A model generated the notes under the pieces. That model was not told where the DNA came from. It worked only from the letters and a program-made list of their open reading frames with translations, and made no database searches. Below, piece after piece: positions 24,701 to 34,908 of a stretch of DNA of 64,000 nt. This DNA comes from Brevipalpus yothersi (Eukaryota > Arthropoda > Arachnida > Trombidiformes > Tenuipalpidae). The stretch's first letter is position 1. Each line of letters begins with the position of its first letter. The stretch lies in assembly GCA_003956705.1 (NCBI GenBank), contig QZCP01000081.1:60247-124246 (forward strand), written 5' to 3'. The position numbers and the translations under genes were made by a program.

Positions 24701-25011
24701 AATTTATGATGAATATAAACTGGAATGAATACCAATCGGAGACCACTGTGAGTACAATAAATGAGTATAGCTGAATCATTGATTTTATAACATTTTGCTG
24801 AGAAACTCTTTTTGATGAGAACACTTGATTGACTCCCTTTAGACTGTAGCGTGAACAATTGAAAACCAAACGGAATTGTGAACTGAGTTGAATCATTGAT
24901 AACTGAAAAGTCAGGAGTGAGTAGATTTATCTTTTTTATTGCGCTCACAGTGGATGATTGGGAAGCTCTACTATTGGTATAAGATAACTTGATTTCGAAA
25001 GGCCGGACCAT
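21787..25011 (-). CDS. LINE ORF2: APE endonuclease and reverse transcriptase
   Basis: Protein that nicks target DNA and reverse-transcribes the element RNA. About 1074 aa from the ATG at 25011. The N-terminal part has endonuclease motifs IIILGDMNAS and INSDHRF. The RT has motif A-like DIDIAGAFDNVSW, motif B GFPQGSKLGPALW, and the catalytic YADD at 23137-23148. The C-terminus carries CGCERRGEIHFICGC, a Cys/His zinc-finger-like motif placed as in R1 elements. No RNase H domain is evident. The start overlaps the end of ORF1 by 41 nt in another frame, so translation probably uses reinitiation or frameshifting; an upstream in-frame TTG is not a likely start. Confidence 0.92.
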   Translation of the reverse strand: MVRPFEIKLSYTNSRASQSSTVSAIKKINLLTPDFSVINDSTQFTIPFGFQLFTLQSKGSQSSVLIKKSFSAKCYKINDSAILIYCTHSGLRLVFIPVYIHHKLSVDKFSKVFREVHKKALIFNPNVIIILGDMNASVTSAVASRSGAKGMALKLWCESNKFSIPAYNERDWTFRDASQRTHIIDHMVVWSNVGHRRGAMRYFDINSDHRFVISSVSMDGVRSIERRLVGELALPSDTPVRHGCPLLTLEMVELDCYCFKLMNRQPMSQDCFNIAATITRLLNRQRANEFSELPTQLQNMINDAENRIWNEREDARLMRDAMEKYSRTRNPWPFIRRVTCSKKVKELMMENEVEFFASQIENMEVMKKSFTEAFAIIEQVELNWPSYIIDTSFISRILKEQKSKLVIVPPAKFYTNERILPLVAAAVSAAYQQGYFPKRWAMGKASFIPKRDSSKMRMIVVQHPLGMVLQNLIYSHLEMKINSMSMEELLEQHGFMNERGVQSAIYCFHKMTTGQQVYLVIDIDIAGAFDNVSWSILMEILTELGFDERIKGLIASYLRNFTLWIEEEGIIKGKRLRKGFPQGSKLGPALWTLVTSRIIPRMEEFMIKYLYGGKQRVKFIFYADDAKLVVYGNYANRLEEIMDGVEKIINGVGLQVNRAKTRIVARSVKLKEIPFKTDFIQLLGMKFKPIINDCNFFWKDFKEKARNVALAVAPFIYTLSKTDPKLPKLIIRQCILSRMSHCLPTVMDAEALDRVVRRFWSVESAVCGAIYARGNVVRKSLPPIYTGMIFLEVIKSILFTLVSNTEYSDHSLVKRLFKTDIHEKWYSRNKVRYSPLTHFRAVEISPPSHIVLEVKVFSRYREMRTLVYSKSGINRIAVKFEEHFPAYDMIRIGIYKVIREQVREKRSLSIHIVSIDESLKHGDACLALWNVEGVTRLTVKTIDLTANEFSERFVKDWKEVVVLKNEDIVGNTKVRAIIDNEVKRQVVSIWKSYQFSSYIDVECWWWIREAPANEWTKLKALRFLFQYLGPFNSYCGCERRGEIHFICGCAETYELRKSRTLSLIDYLNRSRVLN

Positions 25012-26356
25012 AATCAATCCGTGATAACTTTGCGCGTATCATGCGATCTCTTGTTTGACAATTAAAACTCAGGGGATGGTGATTGTGATCACGACACGAT
25101 AGACAAGTATCCGACCTAGGGATAGCACTCTCTGAAGTACACTTATTCGCGAGATGTCCCAATTTCTGGCACTTGTTACAGAGCGGAACATAAACTGAAT
25201 CAGTGATCATCATTTGTCCATTAGCAGTCTTGATGTGTTTCCCAGCGAGAAGATTCCTGATTCCGTGCTCAACCTCAAACACAAACGATGCTGACTTTTC
25301 TTTGAAATTCTGCCATTTGGTAATCCCTTTCGGAGTCGCCGCTAGAGCATCGGCATGTGACGGTATAATCTTCTTTACTAAATCCCATGCAGCTTCGTGA
25401 TCCGATATATTACTGCTCACTTTTACTCTTATTCGAGGCAGAAATTTCTCCGTCACTCTTGCTCTGGTTTCTGGGAACTTTTCGTTTATCCGCTCAACTG
25501 CTTGTTTAACCGGACAGCTTGGGGAAGCATGCTTGCATGTGCAAACACTATCCAGTACTATAACATTACGCTTCCAAGAAGGATATACCATAGTAAATGT
25601 ATTAGCCATTGTCATAATCTTATTTTTCTTCTCATCTTCCATTCCTTTGATGAATACTGTCCCCGAGCAACAGTTGATGCAAGATGAGAATCTGTACGCT
25701 CTGCCTCTTAAACCATCTTCGCTCGGCTCATTACGGATACTCGGATCAATGGACATTTGAGATTCCAGCTTGGCTATTTCTTTCCGCATTATAATATTCT
25801 CTTTCGCTAGATTTTCAAACGGGACCATGATTTCTGTTGGAAGAACGTCTGGAGTTGCCATGGGTGCCATTGAAATTCGTGTGCGAGTACGTTCATCTGG
25901 TGCTGATGTCTCCAACAGAGCTGCCATGTACGATTGTACTATACGAGTAATTATGGTCAGATTGTAACCAAGAATAGCAATCGTCTCTTTCGTTTCCCTG
26001 GTCATTCTAGACATTGCCATTGACATCAGAGTATCAACTCGTGCTGCTGCCGCCGTTGCTAGCATTGTAACCGTCATTGAAGGAAGCTTACAAAAGTCCT
26101 CTTGCTTCATCTTGCTTTTCTCCACTTTCACTTTAAACTCCTCCAGAAGCTTGATCTCGTCCGATATACCTTCATCAGTACCACCACCATTACCAATATT
26201 ATCACCGCCTCTGTTGACGCTATCATTTTCATAGATTTGAATGGTATCATTTCCAACCGTCACTGCACTTTGAATAGCCGCTTGATCAGCATCGGTATTT
26301 GAAACATCATTTTCTCCGCGCGTTTGAGCATTCATTGGTGCTGATTCTGCATCCAT
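24971..26356 (-). CDS. LINE ORF1: gag-like zinc-knuckle RNA-binding protein
   Basis: Presumed nucleic-acid-binding partner of the RT in the retrotransposition particle. 461 aa from the ATG at 26356. The C-terminal part has a clear CCHC knuckle, CNKCQKLGHLANKC (CX2CX4HX4C), followed by a second Cys/His cluster, CLSCRDHNHHPLSFNC. The middle is predicted helical and charged. This layout (ORF1 with zinc knuckles, ORF2 downstream) is that of R1/I-type LINEs. Confidence 0.88.
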   Translation of the reverse strand: MDAESAPMNAQTRGENDVSNTDADQAAIQSAVTVGNDTIQIYENDSVNRGGDNIGNGGGTDEGISDEIKLLEEFKVKVEKSKMKQEDFCKLPSMTVTMLATAAAARVDTLMSMAMSRMTRETKETIAILGYNLTIITRIVQSYMAALLETSAPDERTRTRISMAPMATPDVLPTEIMVPFENLAKENIIMRKEIAKLESQMSIDPSIRNEPSEDGLRGRAYRFSSCINCCSGTVFIKGMEDEKKNKIMTMANTFTMVYPSWKRNVIVLDSVCTCKHASPSCPVKQAVERINEKFPETRARVTEKFLPRIRVKVSSNISDHEAAWDLVKKIIPSHADALAATPKGITKWQNFKEKSASFVFEVEHGIRNLLAGKHIKTANGQMMITDSVYVPLCNKCQKLGHLANKCTSESAIPRSDTCLSCRDHNHHPLSFNCQTRDRMIRAKLSRIDYGPAFRNQVILYQ

Positions 26357-26702
26357 GATACACCCACTACTGTAGTACACTTTACTTTATAGTATTAGCA
26401 CACCTATAACACTAAATAGTATCGTAATTAACTAATTAATTAGCTTGATTAGAAAACACAACCTCTCAACCAAAGTTGAAAAAAAGAGATAAGCTTCCAG
26501 AGGGCGCTTTTTATTATCGCAATTTTTTAAGATACTTTCAAGTATCAATTTGATGGTGTCTGTTGTTGTCACTGGTCAATGTTTTAATCAAAATATTTGA
26601 TTTAATTTGGACAATTTATCGGTTTCTATTGAAACTTGACACTTTTATTAGTGTAAATTTGCTTCACTTCAATTGTCCTGACGGGCATAGTCAGCCACCA
26701 GT
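26357..26702. promoter_or_regulatory. Gap between LINE ORF1 and RBM25 start
   Basis: These 346 nt must contain both the 5' end of the LINE (minus) and the RBM25 promoter/5'UTR (plus). I see AT-rich sequence with TTAATTAACTAATTAATTAG-type runs near 26420-26445 but no clear TATA box or border. Confidence 0.4.
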
Positions 26703-29700
26703 ATGTCTTTCCCACCGCCAGGACCTCATTTTTTGCCTAACCTATCAGCCATGGCATCCTTGATGAATTTAGCCTCAAATCAGTATCAAATTGCTCCAAT
26801 GGGTATGTTGATATTTGTGTTTATCATTAATTGTGCTTTTCCTTAGGTGTACTCAGCTCATGAAACGAACATGTATCCAATTGAGTGCACCAAATCTATT
26901 GTGTTCGTCTCTCTTTGACTGACTTGTTCAGCCTATTTCTCAATGTGCTTATGTATCATTAATTATTGATTTTTTTTCTATCTAATTTATCTGATTAAAG
27001 GAGGAGTAATGCCGATGCAGATGCCATTGGCTGGCCTTTCAGTACCTCCAGTAAGTAAAACGGTACTCAAAATCATGAGTATCATCTAGCATCCATGTGA
27101 ACTAAAAGTATCTCTTTCTTCCTTGTTTCAGATGACCATGGGCATTACTGTACCTACAGGTGTTACTACCATATCTGCACCACCTATGAGAACGATCACT
27201 CAAGATGTTCCACCACTTTTACCGAATCCTCCTATTCCAAATACCCTTCTTTTTCCGGTAAGTTCATGCACGTACCAATTTCCTAGATAGATAGTGAAAC
27301 ATATCACTTCTCTCAAATAGATGCCTAATAATGCAACTAATTCTGGTCCTATGTCGGGAATTTTACAGGGCATACCAGTCAATCAAGGCCCGCTCATTCC
27401 AAACAGATCAAATTCTAATCTATCGAGTGCATCGATCCAGCGGAGACCAGTGTCAAATGGTCCAGCTATAACTGTTTTTGTAGGAAATATAACTGAAAGA
27501 GCCTCAGATATGTTGATAAGACAATTACTTTCAAGATGTGGAACAGTCAATAATTGGAAAAGAGTTCAAGGAGCCAATGGTAAGCTCCAAGGATTTGGTT
27601 TTTGTGAGTATGGTGACCCTGAATCAGCCATTAGAGCCATCAGACTGTTGCATGATTTCGAGATCTCAGACAAAAAATTGGTAGTAAAAGCCGATGCCAA
27701 GGCCAAAGAGAAACTTGATGAATACATGAAAAGTAAAGCTCCTGACTCTCAGAAACTCAATTGGAGCTCTCCTAAGAATGAATCACAAGAAGTTTCCGAA
27801 GAAGACTCAGAGCTATTGGAGCAACTTCGTTCTATTTTAAAGGAACATGAGGTCGAGCTATCCAAAGATCCTGATCCCAATAAAGGTAAATCAATGTTCC
27901 CTGATTTTGATCCACATAATTTTATCAAGAATCTATTTCCATCCAGCCCAATCACGTCGATATGATAAAAGATCCGGTGAACCTGCAAAGCCAGAGAATT
28001 TAGCTGATATGGAAATGGAAGAGGAAAAACGGTCGCTAATTCATCGTGAAATTGACAAATTCAGGGATACCTATAAGGTAAGCGAGCTAATTTTCGATCT
28101 TATTCAGAAGAAGGGCCCACGAATCTTCTGAATCTATAAGTAAAGTTTGAGAAAATTATGATTAGGCAAATCAGTTATCCAATTTGAAGTAATGTTTAGA
28201 AATTCTCACTATTTGGCCCTCAAATTCTTTTCATAATTCATTACTTTGTGTGAGATTGCTCTCAAATGCCTTTAAAGTTATCAACACAAGGGCTCATTGC
28301 ATAGTTACGTGCTAGGATGCACTGAAATTTAGTTGGTGAGTAGCAGATCATGAGGTCATAAAGGCCCCATGAATCTTCCATAAATCGTTGTTATCATAAG
28401 TGTCGTTGAAGCCGCACTTAGGTAAGTTGCTCAGAAATTCTTGTATCTCATCTTTCGAATCACTTATGGCAATGCGCTTTTTTGTTGTCATTCATTTTAT
28501 TCGTTTTCCCTGAGGATTTGCATTGAATTCCTCATTTTTAATGACTGAGATGGCCACGAATGGTTGCGGCCGATCGCTGCTTGTAATGTAAGTCAAATGC
28601 ATCAATCATAAGTTCTCATGTATATGGTATATCTGTTTGTTAGAATTAACAGTTTTCTGAGTTTCTGCAATATGAAGACAAAGTTTTGACAAAATTTTCT
28701 CGCAGATCAGTCATTTAGACTCGAGAATATAAATAACTCGTTAGGCTTTCTTCTCGGTGTGTTCAGAAATTAGGTATTTCATTAGTTCCTACCTCATCGT
28801 TGTTGTTTTTGTCTTTTTTCGATTCATCATTTAATAACATCTCTCACAAATCATCACCACAATCGAGTCTTCGTTCCTCCAGAATACAGTTCATTTAAGT
28901 CATTAACTCTATGAACTCAATTTGGAGAGGTGAGGACTCGCTTTCATCGAGGAAACTATTCCCCTTCATGGCCTGGTAAATCTGAGTCATGGCCCGTTCA
29001 GACGAAACAATGGCTTGTTTAGGGCTGATTTCAAAAAATCTCTTGGATTTTCATCTACAAAATCTCCAAAAATATCTTGAGGCAAGCTAGAGAACGTTGA
29101 GTTGAGGTCTTTTTTTACTCCTTCAACCAATGCGGAGAATTGAGTATCTCTCTTATGCCTCCTTTATCTCTAGAATAGTAAAACACGTAGGTAAGACTTG
29201 GACCAATTTGAAGTCTCTTACCTATAGAACTATTTCTAGATCCTATCACATTATCGTTCAATTCTCTCTCATGGTTTTCTGAAAAGAGAACTTCTTCATC
29301 TTCTAGAACATTTCTCTGTTTGTTACGTTCTCAACTAACGTCTCTCGGAGTGAAAAGAACCAGCTTTTTCTATCATACCTCGTAATGATTTTCCTCTTTC
29401 AGGTTTTTTCGTTCATCTCCAATTCTCAGTCATTCCAAAAGAAAGAACATCACTAAGCTCCTTGAATTTTCTCTTCGATTCCACCGTTCAGGGGGAATCC
29501 ATAAGGTTGACACCTTGTCAAAAAATATTTTGTGAGAATGAAATTATGTTCTGCATCCTAAGTTGGTTGAAAAATATTTAATCCCTAAATTTTCCCTTCA
29601 TTCGTCAACAGGTTGATGAAAATGAGCGGAAACCTGCGGACTCTTCTCAGAACCGTGATTCGAAGTCAAATTCAAATAGTCGAAGAGACATCGATAAGAA

Positions 29701-31371
29701 CGATGGTATGTTGGGTGATCGAGAACACTCCGTTGAGCCTGAAAGCTCCAGCAGAAAGAATAAATCTCGAGACAGAACACCAACTGCTACTAAGGATCGC
29801 TATTACTCGGTAGGTCATTTTAAATTTGAACAAGGAAATGTGTTGGAATTTCTTAGTCGCTCTAATTTTACCATATTTTTCTAATCTTTATTCAGAGCTC
29901 ATCTAGGAATAGGGATCGAATTCATTCGGTAAGTTTATTATCTACAAGCCTACATAATCGACCAATTATTCATTTTGGATTATCTTCATCGCTCATAACA
30001 GGACCGTCATGATCGTGAGAGAGTTGAACGTTCTAAAGATCGTGATAGATCTGAACGCATGGATCGAATCGAACGAATCGATCGAGAAAGAAACGAAGAC
30101 CGTAATATAGTCCATAGCAACTCTGATCGTCAGATGGATGAAAATGAGGAGGTTCAAGAAAAGAGAAGATTAGAGAGGCGCCTTAGGGAGAAGGAGGCAT
30201 CTTATCAGAAGAGACTCCGAAACTGGGAAGCTCGTGAAATGAGGAAAGCCAAGGAGCATAAAAAGTATGAGATGAAGCAAGAATTGAGAAAAAATGAGGA
30301 AGTCAGAGAAATTAGGAAATTGAAACAGTTTTTGGAGGACTATGATGATGACCGTGATGATGCAAAATATTACAAGTAAGTCCCCTACTCTATTAATGCT
30401 AGACTTGTATCTTTAATCTCTTTTTTTGATAAAATAGGAGTAGTGCCCTTGTAAGGCGTCTAAGGGATAGAGAAAAGGAAAAAGAAGAGGACGCAAGAGA
30501 TCGCCGACAAGAAAAGCGCGAGCTCGAAGAATTGAAACGCAAGTTGATGGAAGAGGGTCATCCAGATCCGGATAAAGAAGCGCAAAAGCGTCTCAACTCT
30601 GTCGAGAGTAATCGAGAAAGAGACAAACTGGTCAGTGCCAAAATAAAAGAGTTAATGAACGAAGCAAGGCTAAAGTCCAAGAAACCTGAAGAAGAAAATT
30701 CCGCATCTAGTGAGCCCGTTCCTAGTGAGATACATGTTAAGTCTTTTTCTTTTATGGGTATCAACAAAGTAGGTCATAGTAGCAAATCACAGGCTATCAC
30801 TCCTCTTACTCCAACGGAGCAGGGATCACAGAGTGATAAGCGTAAAAAACTAACAATTCAAGACGTATTCAATGCCAATGACGATGAAGAACAGATGGAT
30901 AGGAGTAAGAGACGCAAACTTCCTCCTCTGAACGATGACAATACCGACAGTAATCAAAGTTTGATAAGCAACACAGCCAAATCAGGTATTCCTTCTGGAC
31001 CAAACGAAGAGAAAAAGCAAAATCTGAGCTCAGAAGAGAAGAAAAAACAAGTGAAATCCTTAATCGAGCGAATTCCTACCACAAAAGAGGAATTATTCAG
31101 GTACAAAATCGACTGGGACATGGTAGACTCGACTTTGATGGAGAAAAGAATACGACCATGGGTCAACAAAAAGATCACAGAGTACATAGGAGAAGAGGAA
31201 CAGGCTCTTCTCGATTTCATTTGTAGCAAATTACAGGCTAAAAGCCCTGCACAATGTATTCTTGATGATGTTGCGATGGTTCTTGATGATGAGGCTGAAG
31301 TTTTTGTCGTTAAGATGTGGAGATTAATAATTTATGAAATAGAGGCCCGAAAACTTGGACTAGGAAAGTAG
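26703..31371 (+). CDS. RBM25: RNA-binding protein 25 (RRM, RE/RD-rich, PWI)
   Basis: Splicing regulator associated with U1 snRNP. Nine exons: 26703-26802, 27001-27050, 27132-27257, 27321-27885, 27947-28077, 29612-29809, 29896-29928, 30002-30375, 30438-31371; phases agree, giving 836 aa (human 843). The N-terminus is Pro/Met-rich (MSFPPPGPHFLPNLSAM). The RRM lies near residues 143-220 (ITVFVGNITERASDML, KLQGFGFCEYGDPES). The middle is rich in Arg, Asp and Glu and helical. The C-terminal PWI domain carries WDMVDSTLMEKRIRPWVNKK. Introns are under 200 nt except one of 1534 nt (28078-29611). An AATAAA at 31382-31387 predicts a very short 3'UTR. Confidence 0.95.
28078..29611 (+). other. Unusually long RBM25 intron
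   Basis: GT-AG intron of 1534 nt in a gene whose other introns are 60-200 nt. It is AT-rich and without repeats that I recognise. On the minus strand, about 28987-29161, there is a 57-codon open stretch with protein-like composition (contains DIFGDFVDENPRDFLK), which I could not tie to a gene. Confidence 0.6.
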
Positions 31372-31696
31372 CAATGTTTTCAATAAAGATTTACTACCAA
31401 AAATTATTCACTCTTGTACAAATCCTCTCTCTCTGATTCACCTTCTAGAGTAGGTTCAGAGAATTCTCTAACTTATAACAGATTATTCATACTTTCACGA
31501 CTTACTAACAAGTTTAAGTTTAACAGAAGCAAAGAATGGATTTCAATCGGTCAAGAAACCATTGTAGTTCGATAGATGGAAATAACCAAATTTATCAAGA
31601 ATTTTTGCATATATAGGAGTCAAAAAGACACAAATTCCATCTTAGAGTAAGAGAGACCAAAAATTTTCTCTACATGAAGAAAGTTCCCGAACAAAC

Positions 31697-32508
31697 TCAG
31701 TACCGTTCATATCCATAGCATGATTGAAAATCATTCCAATAGGCTGGATCGAAAGAGCTTTGATTCTCGTAGCCCGCTCTACCAGGCGCGAATGCTGTAA
31801 CAGTCTTTTTGGCATAGTCTTCATCAGGGATACAATTAATAAAATCACTTGGCCCATCAGTATAACCAGGATTGTAACCAGCACCCAACCAGTAAGGAAT
31901 ACTCATTTGATAGGGTACACATGGTTGTACACCACCAGGTTGATAGGAAGGATAATTTGGGTCGTATTTGCTTGTAGCCTAAGAAGACAACAATAACCAA
32001 GAAAAGAAGAAGAAGAAGAAGCCATTTGCATTAATTGCAGTAAATAAAGAGTTCCAAATTGATAACATACCTCTGATGATTGATTAGAACATTCCTCCAT
32101 ACTGATGGAATGCTGGTCTTGATATTTGAGAGGTTTAATTTGACGCCCAAAACGAATTTTTTCTCTTGACATTCCACAATCCAAACACTTTTTAAACCTA
32201 CAGTAGCGGCACTTATTTCGATTTTGTCGGTCGATGACACAATTCGATTCACCCAAACATTGATAGGCCTTGACACCATCGGAAGTGCTCCGTCGAAAGA
32301 ACCCTTTACAACCTTCACAACTGAGCACACCATAGTGAATACCTGAAGAACGATCTCCACAAACACAACATATTTGCGCTGGAGATGTGATGACCAGAGA
32401 AGAACTTTGCTGCTGTTGAGGTGAGAGCATTGTAATCGAAAGTGCAATGTTCTTTACTTGAAGATCTCTTTTATTAGTGCTGGAAGGACCACCCCTCATA
32501 CCGAACAT
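31697..32508 (-). CDS. Chimera: nuclear-receptor DNA-binding domain joined to a decayed i-type lysozyme domain
   Basis: Exons 32071-32508 and 31697-31978 (92-nt GT-AG intron, phase 0) give 239 aa. Residues 47-125 are a full two-finger nuclear-receptor DBD: zinc Cys at 47/50/64/67 and 84/90/100/103, P-box CEGCKG, and MSREKIRFGR after the second finger. It is closest to ROR/HR3 (NR1F). There is no ligand-binding domain. From about residue 137 the protein becomes an i-type lysozyme like the last domain of the gene at 43402-46169: shared ATSK, IPYWL.AG, AKKTVTAF, YWNDFQSCYG. Only 4 of 12 lysozyme cysteines remain; others became Tyr, Ser or Gln, and a central stretch with two more is deleted. The splice site sits where the intact lysozyme has its own. 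It could be an expressed novel gene or a pseudogene that stayed open; upstream exons are possible. Confidence 0.7.
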
Positions 32509-32803
32509 TCCAACTGACCAATCGGTGAGAGGCCAGAGGTCAGCTTATCGAAGCCGGTTGGCTTATCACATGAATGGTTGTATCTTGTGAAAGAATTATG
32601 TTATCTATTAATGGGCTGACTAAGGTGAGAGAGCTTATCAGGAACGGAGATGATGATGTCAAACAGCTAATACCATAGGTGCAAAACTAGTTTCGCAAGC
32701 TGTCTGAAGTTTTGAACCTTACGCTCTAATTAGGACCAGCAAGAATTTACTCTTGGTAAAAGAAGCTCGAATAAGTACATATAAAGATCACATGACATCA
32801 AAA

Positions 32804-34098
32804 TCAATTAGAATTGTTATTCTCTCTTGGTGGTGAATCTAATTCATTATAAAACTCGAGAGCTTCTTCACTACTGTCTAGATATGAATCAATGATGGAA
32901 TCTGGTTCTCCACCCAAAGTTTTCGATTTGACCCAAGCTAGACGATCGGCAACTTCCTGATCATGTTCATATTTCAGCTTTTTCGCTTCTCTTGCTAATA
33001 TTAATTTTTTACGCTGACTGTCCACGACAAATTTCTTCATTAGATCTATTCTTTTATCGTATTGTAGAGCTGGATCTTTGGGATCTTGCAGTGGTGGAGG
33101 CATTGGTCGACAAGTGCTCCAGTCAACAGGAGGTAGAGGATCAGCGCTAGCCTGGAAAGCACCGGTGGCATTGCGAGATTTTCTAATCTTAAACAAAACT
33201 TTGTGCATCATCACACCGTAATCAAGTCTAAACGCATCTAATCTCATGTCTTTCGGGTAATTGAACTCAGGATAAGGACTAGGCTTCTTTTCAGTGTAAG
33301 GATTGTCAGTTCTATCAGACTTGAATGTTGTGAGAGACCATATATGTTTTGCAACATGCGGTCTAATAGGTTTCGGAGTGAATTTTTGAGGAGGAATATA
33401 TTCATTTGGATCCTTCTTGATATGATCTGGTCCAAAATCTGCTGTTTCCAATTTGTTCAACACAATGTCTTGCACTTTCGAAGCATTATCATATACAAGC
33501 TCAATCGGTGGAACATTTCCCATAATTTTAAGTTGAATCAAGAGTTCATTCAAGGGACCTTTAATGATATTGAGCTCACGAGTCACTATCTTAATCATAT
33601 CTTCCGGACAGTAAAAGTATAATCGGAGACCCTGATAGTGTCTCAACACTTCGACCTGAATGAAAAAAATACGAGATTGAGAATGAATTGAAAACAAATG
33701 AGGTAGCATAATAGCCAAGACCGAACCTGAGTTATGATAGCTCCAAGTTTTCGAAAATCAGCAGCCATCTCATTATTTGCTAGAATCTGGGTGATATGAT
33801 GTAAAAATAGTCGATTAAGGACATTTTGACGCCTTTTCATAATATTTCCAACTCCTTCATTGCTTTCCAAAATGGATGAATACGGAGTGGCTCTATGTTC
33901 TCTTGGACCTTTAGGATTGAGCATCTTGACATAAGTTTTCTGGAACTTTTCATCAAGTTGATCCATCATTCTACCCTGTTGTTTGAGAACATGTCTAGGG
34001 GTTATAAAAGCAACCTTTGATCGGTGACGCTTCAAAATGAGGCAAAGTTCACCACCAACACATCGACGAGGTGGAACTCGAGTTATCGATTGCATCAT
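32804..34098 (-). CDS. RBFA: Mitochondrial ribosome-binding factor A
   Basis: Assembly factor that helps mature the small mitochondrial ribosomal subunit. Exons 33727-34098 and 32804-33655 (phase 0) give 407 aa. The KH-like RbfA core includes RRQNVLNRLFLHHITQILAN and a later NVPPIELVYD, followed by ETADFGPD, which matches animal RBFA (NVPPIVFV and VADFGP in human). The first ~40 residues are basic with few acids (RVPPRRCVGG), fitting a mitochondrial targeting signal. I start at the ATG at 34098; a second ATG follows directly. The C-terminal ~150 residues are charged and poorly conserved. Divergent from DCTD. Confidence 0.88.
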
Positions 34099-34908
34099 GG
34101 ATCTGATCACACCATAAACAACGCATAAATGAATATTTCCAACAAACTACAACAAATAGACTATCCAAGATCAACAATCATTCTATAATCAAAACATTTT
34201 ATGTGTCTCTGTTTATGCCATAAATATCATGTAAAGTTCAAAAATCATGATACAAAGTGCAAAAAATAACAGCATGCAACTTGTTTACATCGCCAAGCAA
34301 ATGAATCTCATGATCGGTTGAAGTGGATAGGCGCGAGGCTTTGAGTTGATGGATGAAACTTTTTTTCGACTGATTACTTGGCGAAATATTTCCTATTGGA
34401 ACCGAATAAATTCGAGTAATAATCTTGAATTTGATGGTATTGAAGAATATTTTTGGCGAAAATTTTCTTTGTCAATAGCTGTCAGTTATCAGAATCATCA
34501 GAAAAGTTTCCACCTTATAGAGTGAAGATAATTGAGATGCAACTTATCCTTGAAGAGCTATCTCGACAAGCTGGTATGATGCTGAGAAAAAATTGTAAAA
34601 AGCTCGATTGGAATGTGAGAAGTTGGTAAAAAAATTTTCTGAGTAATCAAAGTTATCGCATCATCGTAATGACTCATCTTCAGACCGTTAATCAGTGAAT
34701 TTGATTCCACTTGAAATGAGGCACTGAAAAGGAGGAGAAAAAAATTTTTTTTGAAGATTTATTACAGCAAATGGACGGCGCTCGCATCTCTTTGACCAGG
34801 AACAAGAAAAAGTTAACTGATAAGAACGTGGTTAATCAATCTTTTTGAGCTTACTTGAGTGGCTTGATTGTGTGCTGTGATTTCAACTTGATTTGATTAC
34901 CAAAAAAT
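34099..34908. promoter_or_regulatory. Divergent intergenic region RBFA / DCTD
   Basis: 810 nt between two divergent start codons. No coding exon seen on either strand. Presumed to contain both promoters and 5'UTRs; no clear TATA box. Confidence 0.5.

Larger units (their letters stand above)
21787..26356 (-). mobile_element. Two-ORF non-LTR retrotransposon (R1-like LINE), both ORFs open
   Basis: A LINE inserted between MYO7A and RBM25. ORF1 (gag-like) and ORF2 (endonuclease plus reverse transcriptase) are both uninterrupted, so the copy is young or still selected. The APE-type endonuclease, RT motif GFPQGSKLGPALW, YADD box and C-terminal Cys/His motif resemble the R1 group. I could not find target-site duplications or a poly(A) tail, so true ends are unknown; the span given covers the ORFs only. 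The 5'UTR must fit within the 346 nt between the ORF1 start and the RBM25 start codon. Confidence 0.9.

Noticed and set aside
21787..26356. Possible LTR retroelement
   Set aside because: No long terminal repeats, protease or integrase; the APE endonuclease and RT order show a LINE.
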